Source: Saccharum officinarum (lineage: Eukaryota > Streptophyta > Magnoliopsida > Poales > Poaceae). Taken from it: a stretch of DNA of 64,000 bases. Below, in pieces: positions 44,974 through 55,806 of the stretch. The position numbers and the translations under genes are program-made. Positions within the stretch are counted from its first letter, which is position 1. Each line of letters begins with the position of its first letter. Under the pieces are notes generated by a model. That model was given only the letters and a program-made list of their open reading frames with translations, was not told the DNA's origin and made no database searches. The stretch covers positions 77,987,447 to 78,051,446 of the forward strand of contig CM036158.1 in NCBI GenBank assembly GCA_020631735.1. The letters run 5' to 3'.

Positions 44974-45395
44974 ACGGGGCCGTCCGACGGTGTCGCGGGG
45001 TCATGGCGGCTCTAGATTGCAGCCGGCCGGAGCTCGCGGTGCGGTGGACCGCTCCCCCTCGCCCTCCACCTCCAGATGCGGCAGTTGCGGTGGCGGGCGG
45101 CCGGATCTAGGCGGTGGGCCGCTTCCCCTCGCTCTCCACCTCCAGATCCGCGCGGCAGGCGGCCGGATCCGACAGAGTGTGGCTAGATCTCGGCAGTGCG
45201 GTTGTAGTGGCAGCGACCCGTAGATGGGCTCGGCGGGCCTGTGGACGGGTTTTTTTTCTGATTGATTAATGGAGGCGGGCAAAGCAATCATGCCTCCGTT
45301 AATCTCCATTAAGGGATGTCTTTGATTGGAGGCGGTTGCAATGCCTGCCTCCATTAATCGATTTTGCCTGCCTCAAAAAGGTTTGTGTAGTAGTG
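44974..45395. mobile_element. CACTA element fragment (right end)
   Basis: Read on the minus strand from 45395 it begins CACTACTACACAAACC, followed by GAGGCAGGC-type subterminal repeats and a GC-rich interior. It resembles the complete element at 55807-56965. Its left part is missing because the CACTA end at 44973 abuts it, consistent with one CACTA inserted into another. Confidence 0.65.
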
Positions 45396-46903
45396 AGAAA
45401 ACTCAGTACACTTGTGTCCTAAAACCGAATGTAGTAGTTGAAAGTTGATGATGAAGATGAGGATACAACAAGAGGACATTTTATTTGAGCATAATAGCAT
45501 TGTCATTCATGTGATGTATCACACCAAAAGGAAAAAACAAACAAAACAAATAATTGGGTTAGTCTCTATGCAGGAAATGTGTTGACCATGTGAGTCATGC
45601 ATCCACTCAAAAATAGTGGCTGTTTTTTTTTAAAAAAAAATAGTGGCTCATATAGCCGCGGAGGCCTTTCGTCGTCGCTACGTGTCACTTGTGATGTGGA
45701 TGTACATGAAACATTTGTCATGGATATCGCTTTTGAACAGAATTTGTCCGTGTTGGATCTGGATGGGTGCCAGCTTGGAAGCTAGTTAGAATTGATCTGA
45801 GTGAAAATAAGTACATGTTTTGGCGTGTAAAGCATGATACTCGCGCTAAAATAATGGCCACTTATTATTTATCCTTTTCAACGGCTCAAATTGGAAACAC
45901 ACGCGCATCACTCACGACGATCTAATAATCAGGCTAGCTGCTATTTGCACAGATATATGATCGCCACAGAAACTCTTTGTAGTCAGCATAGAAGAGTGGA
46001 CGACTCCGGCCAAATCGCCCAAACATATGTATAGAAAATCTGATTATCTGGGAGGCGTTCAATGAAGAGCAAATATCATGGAGCTGTTACCATCAAGCAC
46101 GTGCGCACGTATGATAGCGGCCTGCCAGGTGGTGGAGTCGTGGAGACACACTACTACAAAAATAAAAAATTTAAAGAAACCATATTTTATTTTCGGAGGT
46201 AGTAGAACAAAGCATATGTCTAAAATTAGTCAACAGGCACAATGGCCATAACCCTTTTCTAGAAATTGACTTTAAAAAAAAACAGCATATGTAAATAGGG
46301 CTACTTTTAGAGGCAAACTATCCAAGCCAAATCATTTTTAGCAGTGATAGACCCATAAATTTTTCATGGGGTTCCCGTGCCAAAATATTCATAGACAATT
46401 CAGTAAAATCCACAAGAGAGCTCAATTGAGTACCCAAATATAGTCCTACTACCTCGACAACATCATGCTTTCATCCACAGACAACAAAAGTAATTTCATA
46501 TCCGTGTTGTTGGTGATCAAACTATCAATACCAAACATTATTCTAGGCTTCCGCTGAGTAGCTCCTTAGTAGACAACCAAACAAGCATATGTTGGGCCTT
46601 GGCTAAATCCTAGTGGTGCTAGGAATTAGCCAGGCAACCGATGACAACCTATAGGGCTACTGTGACATGCTGGCTACGAGAGTCAAGTAGCAACATGTTC
46701 AACCTTGGAAGCAAAGGCTTAACAAACATGGTTGGATCACAATATTTAAAGTAATTGTGCTGAAAATAATCCGATTTGATTAGTCGATTTAAGTATGGGT
46801 TCTATTTAGAGCTCCAAATACCGGACTTAAATGACATGTTAGTTGTGCATGCCTATACTTTTCTGTTAGAAATCTTAAAAAGCAAAGTAGCCTGAAAATA
46901 AAA
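45396..46903. other. Non-genic DNA
   Basis: No gene or complete repeat is supported. CACTACTACAAAAAT near 46150 may be another CACTA end, but no subterminal repeats follow it. Confidence 0.45.
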
Positions 46904-46977
46904 GCTTTCGTAGCTCAGTTGGTTAGAGCACCCGTTTAGTAAGCGGGAGGTCTTGAGTTTGACTCTCAATGAAAGCA
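46904..46977 (+). tRNA. tRNA-Thr (anticodon AGU)
   Basis: Seventy-four bases fold as a tRNA. The acceptor stem is GCTTTCG with TGAAAGC, closed by one G-U pair. The D-arm is in TAGCTCAGTTGGTTAGAGC. The anticodon stem CCCGT/GCGGG carries loop TTAGTAA with anticodon AGT. The T-arm is TTGAG/CTCAA. There is no encoded CCA and a TTTT run follows at 46979-46982, as for a nuclear RNA polymerase III gene. The T-loop reads TTTGACT where TTCGACT is expected. That changes the invariant C56 and the core of the internal B-box promoter, so the gene may be weakly expressed or a pseudogene. Confidence 0.88.
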
Positions 46978-46984
46978 GTTTTAT

Positions 46985-47385
46985 CTTTGTTCTATTTTTT
47001 TTCCTTTTTTTTTTGCTATTTCTCTATTTCATTTCATTCCTATTTCTCTATTTCATTTCATTCCTGCTATTTACCTATTTCCTTTTTTGCTATTTATCTT
47101 TTTGGGTATTCCTCTATTTCATTTCATTCCTGCTATTTCTTTTTATGGCTATTTCTCTATTTCATTTTTTTCTTTGTTCTATTTCTTTTCCTTTTTTTTT
47201 GCTATTTCTCTATTTCATTTCATTCCTGCTATTTATCTATTTCCTTTTTTGCTATTTATTTTTTTTGGGTATTCCTCTATTTCATTTCATTCCTGCTATT
47301 TCTTTTTATGGCTATTTCTCTATTTCATTTCATTCCTGCTATTTCTTTTTATGGCTATTTCTCTATTTCATTTCATTACTGCAAT
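46985..47385. repeat. T-rich tandem array after the tRNA gene
   Basis: A 186-bp unit starting TCTTTGTTCTATTT is repeated at 46985 and 47171. Within it a 43-bp unit with CCTGCTATTTCTTTTTATGG is repeated, for example at 47292 and 47335. The open frames across the array in all three forward frames are products of the repeat and not genes. Confidence 0.8.
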
Positions 47386-47561
47386 CAAACAACCAGCATC
47401 ATTCTTCAGCAACCGTAGACATTGTAAAATTCCAGAGTTTCCTGCCAAAAGAAAAAAAAAATCTGCTCAACGATGGATATGATTTCAATGAAAAGCAACT
47501 AAGTTTACGTCTGCCACGCACCATAATTTGTTTGGATGGCGTTTGAAATTCTTTTTGTTTA

Positions 47562-47865
47562 CTAGATAAATACCCGTGCGTTGCAACGGTGTCATAATTT
47601 TTTGAATTGAACCTCATTAATCGGACGCGGATGTGTGAGCTCCAACGACTTCGTATCGGACGCAGATACGTGGATTTGTTCTTCATATCGTAACCGGGTA
47701 GGACACGGACGTGTGAACTCGGAGTGAAGTATAATTTGTATCGGACGCGGACGCGTAGACAGGGGCTAAAATCTGATATCAGTAGGTAGATGGTGACTTT
47801 AGAGTCTTTTTATTTAAAAAATATAAATATATATAAGGTGTATATAGATAGATAGATAAATGAGA
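47562..47865 (-). mobile_element. Mini-Helitron, about 0.3 kb
   Basis: Read on the minus strand the 3' end is CCGTTGCAACGCACGGG, a short spacer and CTAG, next to a host T (plus-strand A at 47561). The proposed 5' end is TCTCATTTATCTATC at 47865. The interior repeats ATCGGACGCGGACGCG. The host sequence on both sides matches an empty copy at 48238-48315, which supports the ends to within a few bases. Confidence 0.65.
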
Positions 47866-47877
47866 TTACGTCCGTCT

Positions 47878-48135
47878 AAAGCTCTGTTTGGATCTAAGGA
47901 GCTAAAGATTAGTCCCTCATTTTAGCCCTCCTATTTGGATCCCAAGGGCTAAAAAGTGGCTAGGTAGGCTCAAAAGTGGCTAGGTAGCCCCTCCATTAGC
48001 CCGTTAGTCCTTACAAGGTAGGCTAAAGAGAGCTAAAAAATGATAACATGTGACTTTACTCTATTTCTTTTTTCTTTCTCTTTCACCTTGTAGTCATCTT
48101 TTAGTCATGTATCAAACAGTCCAAGATGCTAAACT
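47878..48135. mobile_element. MITE with CTGTTTGGAT-type ends (tentative)
   Basis: The left end CTCTGTTTGGATCTAAGG and the right end CATGTATCAAACAGTCC are inverted. GGCTAAA motifs lie inside. It resembles a frequent grass MITE family. No clean target duplication was found. Confidence 0.45.
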
Positions 48136-48237
48136 TTAGCCCCTTTCTTTAAAGGCTAATCTTTTAACTCTGGGCTAGGCCCTGACGCTGCTGATCTTTT
48201 TTTTCTCCTTGCTTCGTACGTCTGCCGGGAAAAAGTA

Positions 48238-48315
48238 ACTAAGTTTTTGTCTGCCACGTACCATAATTTGTTTGGATGGCGTTTTAAATTGTTTTCGGTT
48301 TACGTCCGCCAAAAA
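48238..48315. repeat. Duplicate of 47498-47560 (Helitron empty site)
   Basis: Both segments contain CTGCCACG, ACCATAATTTGTTTGGATGG and CGTCCG in the same order. Only the first copy holds the mini-Helitron. Confidence 0.65.
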
Positions 48316-51300
48316 ACCCCGCTGATCTTTTTTTTTCTCCTTGCTGGCTTGCTTGAATAAGTAGATCATAATTTGCACTCTCAAGTTTGTGTGAGAAAAA
48401 ATACAATTGTATGGTCTATTTATTAAGTCAAAATAATTAGGTTTTTGATAGAAAAGATACTATATTTATTTCAGGGCTGAAATAAAGCTTCCATTTTCTA
48501 AAAAAATGTTAAGCTGAGTTGAAACATCAAACATTAATGTCAGGAAAGTGTGCGTAGTTCATTTACATGAGTTTAAATATTGTTAATTGTTATGATAATC
48601 AGTTCCAACCTAGACTTGCTTTCGTGACTTCAGCATTCTGTGGGCTTCAATTAATTAGTAATCGAACTCTAACCGTACTCCTGCGACTATATGTTAGTAC
48701 AATTTACAGGGCAAGTGTTCAACAAAGTGTCACAATGTTTACTACATCTTCCTGTAGGATTGGTTGATGTTATTGGCTCTTATGGTGGCTATGGTGTGGC
48801 AGAACCCTAGATGTCACACATCTTCTCTATGTGGTGGTTCTTTGTTAGGAGTCGGAATTGATGGTGAGGAATTGCGCCGAATTGTGGTATAGAGAGCTGG
48901 TGTTGAGTGGCACGACTATGGCATTGGCCCACGAACATGCTTTGGGATTTTGCTTGTCTTAGTGTTCTTTGAGGCCCACATTAGTTTTAGGAGCATTGCA
49001 TATAGACAAGTTTCATCTCCATGAAACTTATTTATTTCATCCCATAAAACTTTTGTCATCTATCTTCATCTGTACTATGCAATGTTGGCTTATTTAATGC
49101 CAATGAAACTCTTATGAAACCGTGACTGGCTTTATTAGGATGCCCACTAGCTAGTCAGCCATATGGAGTTTTGAAAACCTCTAGTTTGGTGTATATGCTA
49201 ATGAACACATCAATTTGATAAACCACCATGTTACTAGCAAGTTTGGGTGTGATAATAACGATAGATATGCTCTTAAGTTTTCTTCAGACTTCTGGTGCAT
49301 AATTGAACAGGGAGCTAGCTAGCTCTTGATCCCTGCATATCTGTAAGATATATGATAGAACACAATGTAGCTTGCACATATATTTGCTAGCATATTGTAC
49401 ATTATATATGCTAGAGAATGGAGAAAGTATCTGGATCCATGCACACCGCATGTGACAGGTGGTCCTCATGCATGCCAGTACTAGAAATCGGTCAGCCATG
49501 ACAAAACCACAGAAGAGAGTTGCCCTGAAATAATAGAATGCAATGCACATCGATTGATCGAGCCGCGCTCTTGTTTTGCTTCAAACTGTGGGCGCAATGA
49601 TATAAACTATTAATGCCTTGCTAATCCGCTTGGCTGATGCATGTTAGGAAAGGATCGATGAAATGCATTTATTAGTACACTAGTGTAAGGCTAGCCATAG
49701 TGAAGGACAAAGTCTAATGGCATGACACTAAAATTATGAATAGAGAGGACAAGTTTTATCTAGATGAAACTGGATCTACACTCCTTTTAAAACTGGATAC
49801 ATGGTGAGCTGGAACTTACTAATCAATACTCCTACAAGAGCATCCTTTTTCTCTAATATAAGGAAAGTCTCAGGTTGGATTCGCCGGCACACACGTGTTG
49901 CCCATGAACTGTCCTCGTTCTCTTCGCGAAAGCTGAGGTGAGTGACCAGAACAGCACACTCTGCCACCGTGAAACCTCATGCTTCTCCATAACTAAAAAT
50001 GTATATATGTATTAATATATGAATTCAGGACCTGCCAATGAAACTTCAAGTTTGTAGGAATTTAATAGGAAACAATATAATCAAGACTAAAAATGGCTCA
50101 TCATGTTTCAAATGAGAGGCCAGTGACTGAATGTGTTCCTTGAGGTAGATGCATGTAAGTCTCCACTTCATGGTGTGTTCTGTATTTTAATAATAAGGAA
50201 GAAGTCCATTTTTTGACATCCAACTAAATATTGTTTGAGTTTGTTTTTTTGCCATGTAACTCTAAAACTAGAAATCGTTAACCACCGAACCATAAGTACT
50301 GGACAAATTCGGCCATCTATCTACTTTTAAAGGTGGTTTCGTATTATCTAAAAATATAAAAGCTAGTTTATTTTTAAAATATTGACAACTAATCCATTTC
50401 AAACCATAAAAATATTAAATTAGTACCAAAATATTCCTAAAATATCTATTTGCTGCTCTATTTGAAGTTATTGATATTTCATTTATTCCCATGTTTTATT
50501 TCTCATAGTCATGTTTATTACTTATTCAATTAATTATTTTGTGTGCTACATTATATCCGGATTGAGCTAGAGAATCCATAGCAGATTACAAGCAAACAGA
50601 AGAATATATGGAAAACGACACCAACCTCATAGGTGCCATGCTCAACGACATATATATCATATTATATTTATCCATTACAACTATAATGGCATCACTATTA
50701 TTTTGTTCTCTATTTTGAGTATGGATTTTCTTGGTTGATCTTTACGTTTAATATAGCACAAAATGGCATTTTAAATAATTAATGGGCAGCAGTAAAACAC
50801 TATGAGAAATAAGATCCAAAAAACTCCAAATCTAACACCTATATATACATTATATCTTTAGAAAAAGTATGGTGCTGGTTTCCATTTTTATTAAAACAGA
50901 ATAATTTATGGATTTTTTTTAAAAAAATTACATTTTGTTTTCTAAATACAAAACCACCTTTATTTGAAACCACCTGGATGACCAAACTTGTCCGGTATTA
51001 ATAGTTCGATCGTCAAAGATTTCAGGCCTTATACTTGCCGCCAGAATTAAACTCGAACAATAGTTGGATGGTAAAAAATGGACTTATCCTAGTAAGAAAG
51101 TAAGTGAATGACTTTCTAATTTCTTGGACACTAGTTACAATCCAACTTGCAGTTATTGAGCAAAGAAAAGTACAGCAAGAGGGCCTTGTTGAAGGATTCG
51201 AAAGAATATAAGCTTTGACCAGCACATCCCCACATGCACATGCTATGGTATCAATAATAATTAAGTTAGTAGGGAAGTCAATATGGAACAAGACAAAATC

Positions 51301-51368
51301 TAACCAATATGCTGTTGCAGTGAACTACTAAAACAATGCCATGCTCCAAATACTCACATAATTTCTTA
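48316..51368. other. Non-genic DNA with decayed MITE remnants
   Basis: No gene is supported. Around 49000-49150 and 49690-49790 the sequence carries GTTTCATCTCCATGAAAC-like and GGCTAGCCATAGTG-like pieces related to the MITE at 51369-52134. Confidence 0.4.
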
Positions 51369-52134
51369 GGCCAGTCTCAATAGGGTTTCATGCACATTAA
51401 ATGGAGTACCACAATAGCAGACTTGGAGTTTTTGCATGAAATGAGGAGGAGAGAGAAGGGAAATGTTTCATCCCCACGAAACGTATTGGCGTTGTTTCCA
51501 AGACATCGGAAATCGCATGAAACCCCCACTAAGGACTCAATTCGTTTCATCACGAGCTCCGCTTCCTCTGGCCGTTGCGAGTGCTGGCGCTGCCCCTGCT
51601 CCATCTCCGGTGCTGCCCCCGGTCCCTTGGCCCCTTCCCAGCGTGGCACGGGCGCCTCCGCCCCTCCCCAGCGCGGTCGCGAACTCCGCCGGGCGCGGCG
51701 CAGGCTTGAGCGGCGCGCCGCCGTCCAGCAGGCGCGCACGCATGCCGAGCCGCCACACCTCCTCTGACTCGAGCTATCGCACGTCCTCCGCCACGGCACG
51801 AGCGCGAGCCCCACCGCGCATGGGCGCGAGATCCTTCGGCCGTGGGCGCTCGCTCCGCCGTGCGCTCCTCTGCCTCGGGCGCTCGCTCGGGCTCCTGCGC
51901 TCGCTCGCTGCTCCTCCGCTGCTCTGCGCTCGCTCCTCGCTCGCGCTCGCTCGGGCTCCTCTGTCGTGGGCGCTCGCTTCTGAAGAGAGAGGGGAGAGAG
52001 ACGGTGGGACCCACGAAAGGTAAAATAACAAGTGAAACCGTGCAATGAGACAATGCATTGAGAGAGAGATACCGTTTCATGTACAGTTTCATGTTTTGGA
52101 AACCGGGAGATGAAACATTGCATTGAGACTGGCC
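51369..52134. mobile_element. PIF/Harbinger-like MITE with GC-rich insert
   Basis: Terminal inverted repeats GGCCAGTCTCAATAGGG and TGCATTGAGACTGGCC are flanked by TTA at 51366-51368 and 52135-52137. The outer ~150 bp on each side has the GTTTCATG motifs of the family. The middle ~450 bp is extremely GC-rich with runs of GCTCGCTCG and shows open frames on both strands. This could be a captured gene or promoter fragment. It ends 0.5 kb before the bHLH start codon. Confidence 0.75.
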
Positions 52135-52359
52135 TTATATACATAAGAGATTTTCTGGTGTATAATACATGGAATGCAGCGGTTGAAATGTATGTACAAT
52201 GGAGCATGCCTCGGAATCCTTAAAGTTGGGATTTAATAGTGCTAATAATTAATCATAATTATTGGGGCTAAGTACCCTAGCTCAAGTTGTTGAAGAAAAG
52301 CCTATGTAAGAAGCATCACAGCATAATAAATTCAAGCAGTATAGTATGTTTGCTTTGCC

Positions 52360-52366
52360 TATAAGA
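52360..52366 (+). promoter_or_regulatory. Possible TATA box of the bHLH gene
   Basis: TATAAGA in GCCTATAAGAAACC lies about 290 bp upstream of the ATG. A donor-like AG/GTATGG at about 52426 and acceptor-like TTATCAG near 52610 would allow an intron in the 5' untranslated region. None of this is confirmed. Confidence 0.35.
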
Positions 52367-52647
52367 AACCTACACCAGTCTCCTCTCTCCTCTAGTTAGG
52401 AGCACAACAGTACCATCGATTTTCAGGTATGGAGCAGAGTCACTCCAAAATTCCTGTGCTCGTTACTTCTCCCTTAATTTGTTTTTCCATTTTGTTCCTT
52501 GAGATTGCTCCTTTCGTTATTTGTTAAATTTTGTTAAGATTTCTCTGCATCAAATAACCAGAATTATATTAACTCAAGCGCTGTCTAATGGTTTTGGTGT
52601 AGTGTTTATCAGTTTATATATTACACCTGACGATAGATTCTAGCGAG

Positions 52648-55206
52648 ATGGATTCCTCGGCTAATAAGCAATGGCTGGCAGAACTGGTAAGATTCCCACA
52701 CGATCAAATCTAGAAAGCAGCCATCTGTACTGTGCAGTTCATAGAAATTCCATTTTCCAATTTAGTTGATAGCTAAGCATAAATAATTGTGTGTATGTAG
52801 GAGAAGGATGATGAGCTTGGGGAGCTGGAGTTGATTGACCCACTGAGCATGCAGCAGCTCGCGGAATCCCTGGCCAACGAGCTGCGGAGCCTGCAGCCGC
52901 CTCCACAAGAGAAGCGGCCAACGACGGGGACGGGCTTCTCATTCGTTGCGACGGGTGTCGGTGGCAACAACGTCTTGATGTCCTTCACCGATGACGGCGG
53001 CTCCTCCTCGTCGTCTACCACGGTTGGGACGGGGAAGAAAGCAGCTACAGTCAGCGGGCGGAGGCCGAGCTCGATCGTGAAGGAACACGTCCTCGCAGAG
53101 AGGAAGCGGCGGGAGAAGATGCATCACCACTTCGCCACGTTGGCGTCCATCGTCCCGGACATCACCAAGGTACGTCAGTACGTGACTGAGCTCTAGATAG
53201 GCATATATAGGCCTCTAGCTAGCTAGCTAGCTATGTCTACAAGACGAGTTCACTAGCTAATAAAGCCGTTAGCGATTGGCAATGTATTCCATTCTCAGAC
53301 CGACAAGGTGTCCGTCTTGGGCAGCACTATCGAGTACGTGCACCACCTCAAGGACAGGCTCAAGACGCTGCAGAAGGAGCACCACCACTTCGCCGGCAGC
53401 GGCGGCGGCAGCACCACGGCGGATTCGGACGCGCAATGCTGCACTACTGGGACTGGCTCCAAGGGTGAAGCTGTAAACAAGTCTGATGACGAGAGCCCAA
53501 AGATCGAGGTGGACTTGCGAGGGAAAACGATTTTGCTGAGGTTGGTGTGCCGGGAGAAGAAGGGAGTGCTCATCATGGTGCTCACGGAGCTGGAAAACCA
53601 CGGCCTCTCCATCATCAACACCAACGTCGTGCCCTTCGCCGAGTCATCACTCAACATCACCATCACGGCACAGGTAAAACACACGTCCCTGGCTCTAGAC
53701 AAAATCTGCAGTTGTTATCCCTGGTTCTAGACATAATTATACTCTGGTTTTCTCAAAATGTGCGGTTGTCGTTTATCTGCATGCAGTTGCACATTTTGAG
53801 AAAACTAGAGTCTAATTACGAGATTAGATGCCTAATCCTCTAAACCCTACCATGGATTTCCAACAAAACAAAGGGAAACAGCGAGGAAAAAAAAGGAAAT
53901 CTAGGCAAAACGAATAGAGGAGACGATTTCTAACTGTTTTTCAGAGAGAAACGACATGGTCCAGCGCTCCCTAGCTCCTCTCTTCCCCTTTCTCTTTTTC
54001 TTTCTCGTGTGCATGCAGAGAGGGGTGGCGCCACTTGGACGAGGCCATAATGGGAAAGCAAAGTTCAGGCTACTGTAGTTATAGGTAACGGCGGAAAGCT
54101 CCTAACGGCTACTTTTGTTTGCCGAGAGCCGCCGTGGCCCTCGGCAAAGGCTTTGCCGAGTGCCCGAAAGAAGGCTCTCGGCAAAGGCCCCTTTGCTAGA
54201 CGCCGCTTTACCGACAGCCCTTTGCCGAGAGGGGCCTGCCTGTCCAGTAGTGACAAGTTGTACTCTGAACAACGCATATGAATAGCAAACCAGAATGCAT
54301 TCGATGAGCCCTATGCGTCCATGACATCCGATTGTCGATTCAAGCAATGGATAAAAAATACTTTTTGCCACTCACAATAAAACTCCCATTTAATCTTTTG
54401 CCATATGTGTAGTCCCTTACAAAAAAAACATATTTATTCCTTGGGTATTCTGGGTGACCTCCATGTTTTTCTAAATTCACTTAGAAATAGATATGATTTT
54501 TAGGCTTAAATGTTATTATCCTCTTGAGGTTAGCATTGTTGGCCCTCCTAGATCTTACTTTAAGCTCCACCATTGATCATGAGCGGCATGAGGCTAGCTT
54601 AAATGACCGTCTATATATGATCATAAGTTATTATTAAGAGTGCAGTCTAGGACAAAAAATATATAAAGAGAGTTTTGAAGGAAATATAGCAAATGCACAC
54701 AAGACATGTGCAAGCCACCCTAATTTAATCTAAGGTTTTAAATAAACTCAAATTGAAGTCATATAGAATGACATGCAAAAGGAGAAAAAATATCAATATG
54801 GATGAAAAAATATATAGAGCAATAATTGATAAACTCAGCACAACTTAACAGCGATTATAGATTATCTATATGGTATTGCCTGAAAAAATGAACAAAGAGA
54901 GTACCAAAAATAAGAAATTTTAATTACTTTTAGTTACCGATTGAACACAAATTTATACTCTTTATAAGATTCTAGTCCATGCAGAAGTATAGATTGATGG
55001 ACTAGGATTAGCTAATTATGATACTCTAAGTAGCTTTAGCCTTGCAGAGAAGGTATGCAAATGTCATATGACATTAATATGGTCGGTCAATTAAAGATAT
55101 TATTGTTTTCTAATTTTTTTCTCACCACATGCAGATTGAAGACGGAACTTCCAGCACAGGTGAACTTGTGAACAATCTTACTTCAGCTCTAAATAAACTA
55201 GGTTAA
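52648..55206 (+). CDS. bHLH transcription factor with ACT-like domain
   Basis: Four exons join in phase to 284 residues: 52648-52686, 52801-53169, 53299-53673 and 55135-55206, all with GT/AG introns. The protein starts MDSSANKQWLAEL. A flexible S/G/T-rich region precedes the bHLH domain at about residues 105-165. Its basic part, EHVLAERKRREKM, has the H109-E113-R117 pattern known for E-box (CANNTG, often G-box) binding. Helix 1, loop and helix 2 run through ASIVPDITK and DKVSVLGSTIEYVHHL. The C-terminal ~80 residues, from KIEVDLRGKTILLRL to the end, look like the ACT-like dimerisation domain of many plant bHLHs. It resembles subgroup IVa (Arabidopsis bHLH18/19/20/25), a nuclear DNA-binding regulator. 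The target genes cannot be read from the sequence. No coding breaks are seen. Confidence 0.88.
53730..53822. repeat. Long hairpin in bHLH intron 3
   Basis: ACTCTGGTTTTCTCAAAATG and the following TGC pair with GCACATTTTGAGAAAACTAG and its flank, about 25 bases apart. Outer bases also pair, giving arms of roughly 35-40 nt. It could be a small MITE. Confidence 0.6.
54085..54252 (-). mobile_element. CACTA terminal fragment in bHLH intron 3
   Basis: Read on the minus strand from 54252 it begins CACTACTGGACAGGC and then repeats CTCTCGGCAAAGG and TGCCGAG motifs in both orientations, a known CACTA subterminal pattern in grasses. The opposite terminus is not evident. It contributes to the 1461-bp length of the intron. 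Confidence 0.6.
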
Positions 55207-55806
55207 AATTCTTGTGGAAAAAATTTACATTCATATCATATTGTATGTACAAATTAATGGAAGTGCCAGCAACTAGTTGATTAGTGAACAAAATATATTT
55301 GTTTAACGGAATTAATATATAGCTCGCTTTTGCTTGGCAAAATAAATGGAGATCCAACAGTTTGCAGCTTTGTACATGCTCCTTCTCTTGGTAGTACTAT
55401 CTCCAGAGACCAGTTTATAAAGCGTCGAATGCCACACGGTGATCTCTCAAGATACATTTTGATCATTTATTTATTTTACATTATACTATTTATGGCTATA
55501 AACTTATGATTATATTGAATCATAACTATATCTAGTTTGTATTATAATAGTTAAACGTTGCTGACCAAATTATTGGTCAAAGATCATAACTTTGAATCTT
55601 GGTGTGCATGAATAGTCAGCTATGTTCTACTTAGCCACATCACTGTGGTCACCACTGGAACTCTAGCCAGAGCTAGGATTTTTGTGTTAGGTGTATATTT
55701 AGAAAATTATCGTAACACTGCACAATCAACACACAAATATAAATTTTCCTAAAAAGTATAGTATATACTAATATATTCCAAAACGAATATGGATTCAACA
55801 AAAGAG
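55207..55806. other. 3' flank of bHLH gene, no further gene
   Basis: This AT-rich DNA should include the 3' untranslated region; AATAAATGGAG near 55340 is a possible polyadenylation signal. No other feature is supported. Confidence 0.4.

Noticed and set aside
46904..46977. Possible plastid-derived tRNA insertion
   Set aside because: Plastid threonine tRNAs use UGU or GGU; anticodon AGU and the T-run terminator fit a nuclear gene.
46953..47546. Three overlapping forward frames rich in Phe and Ser, up to 197 residues
   Set aside because: They come from the 186-bp T-rich tandem array, and the first overlaps the tRNA gene.
51377..52207. Long open frames on both strands in GC-rich DNA
   Set aside because: They overlap each other on opposite strands, are low-complexity (Ala, Arg, Ser, Pro) and lie inside a MITE with clear ends.
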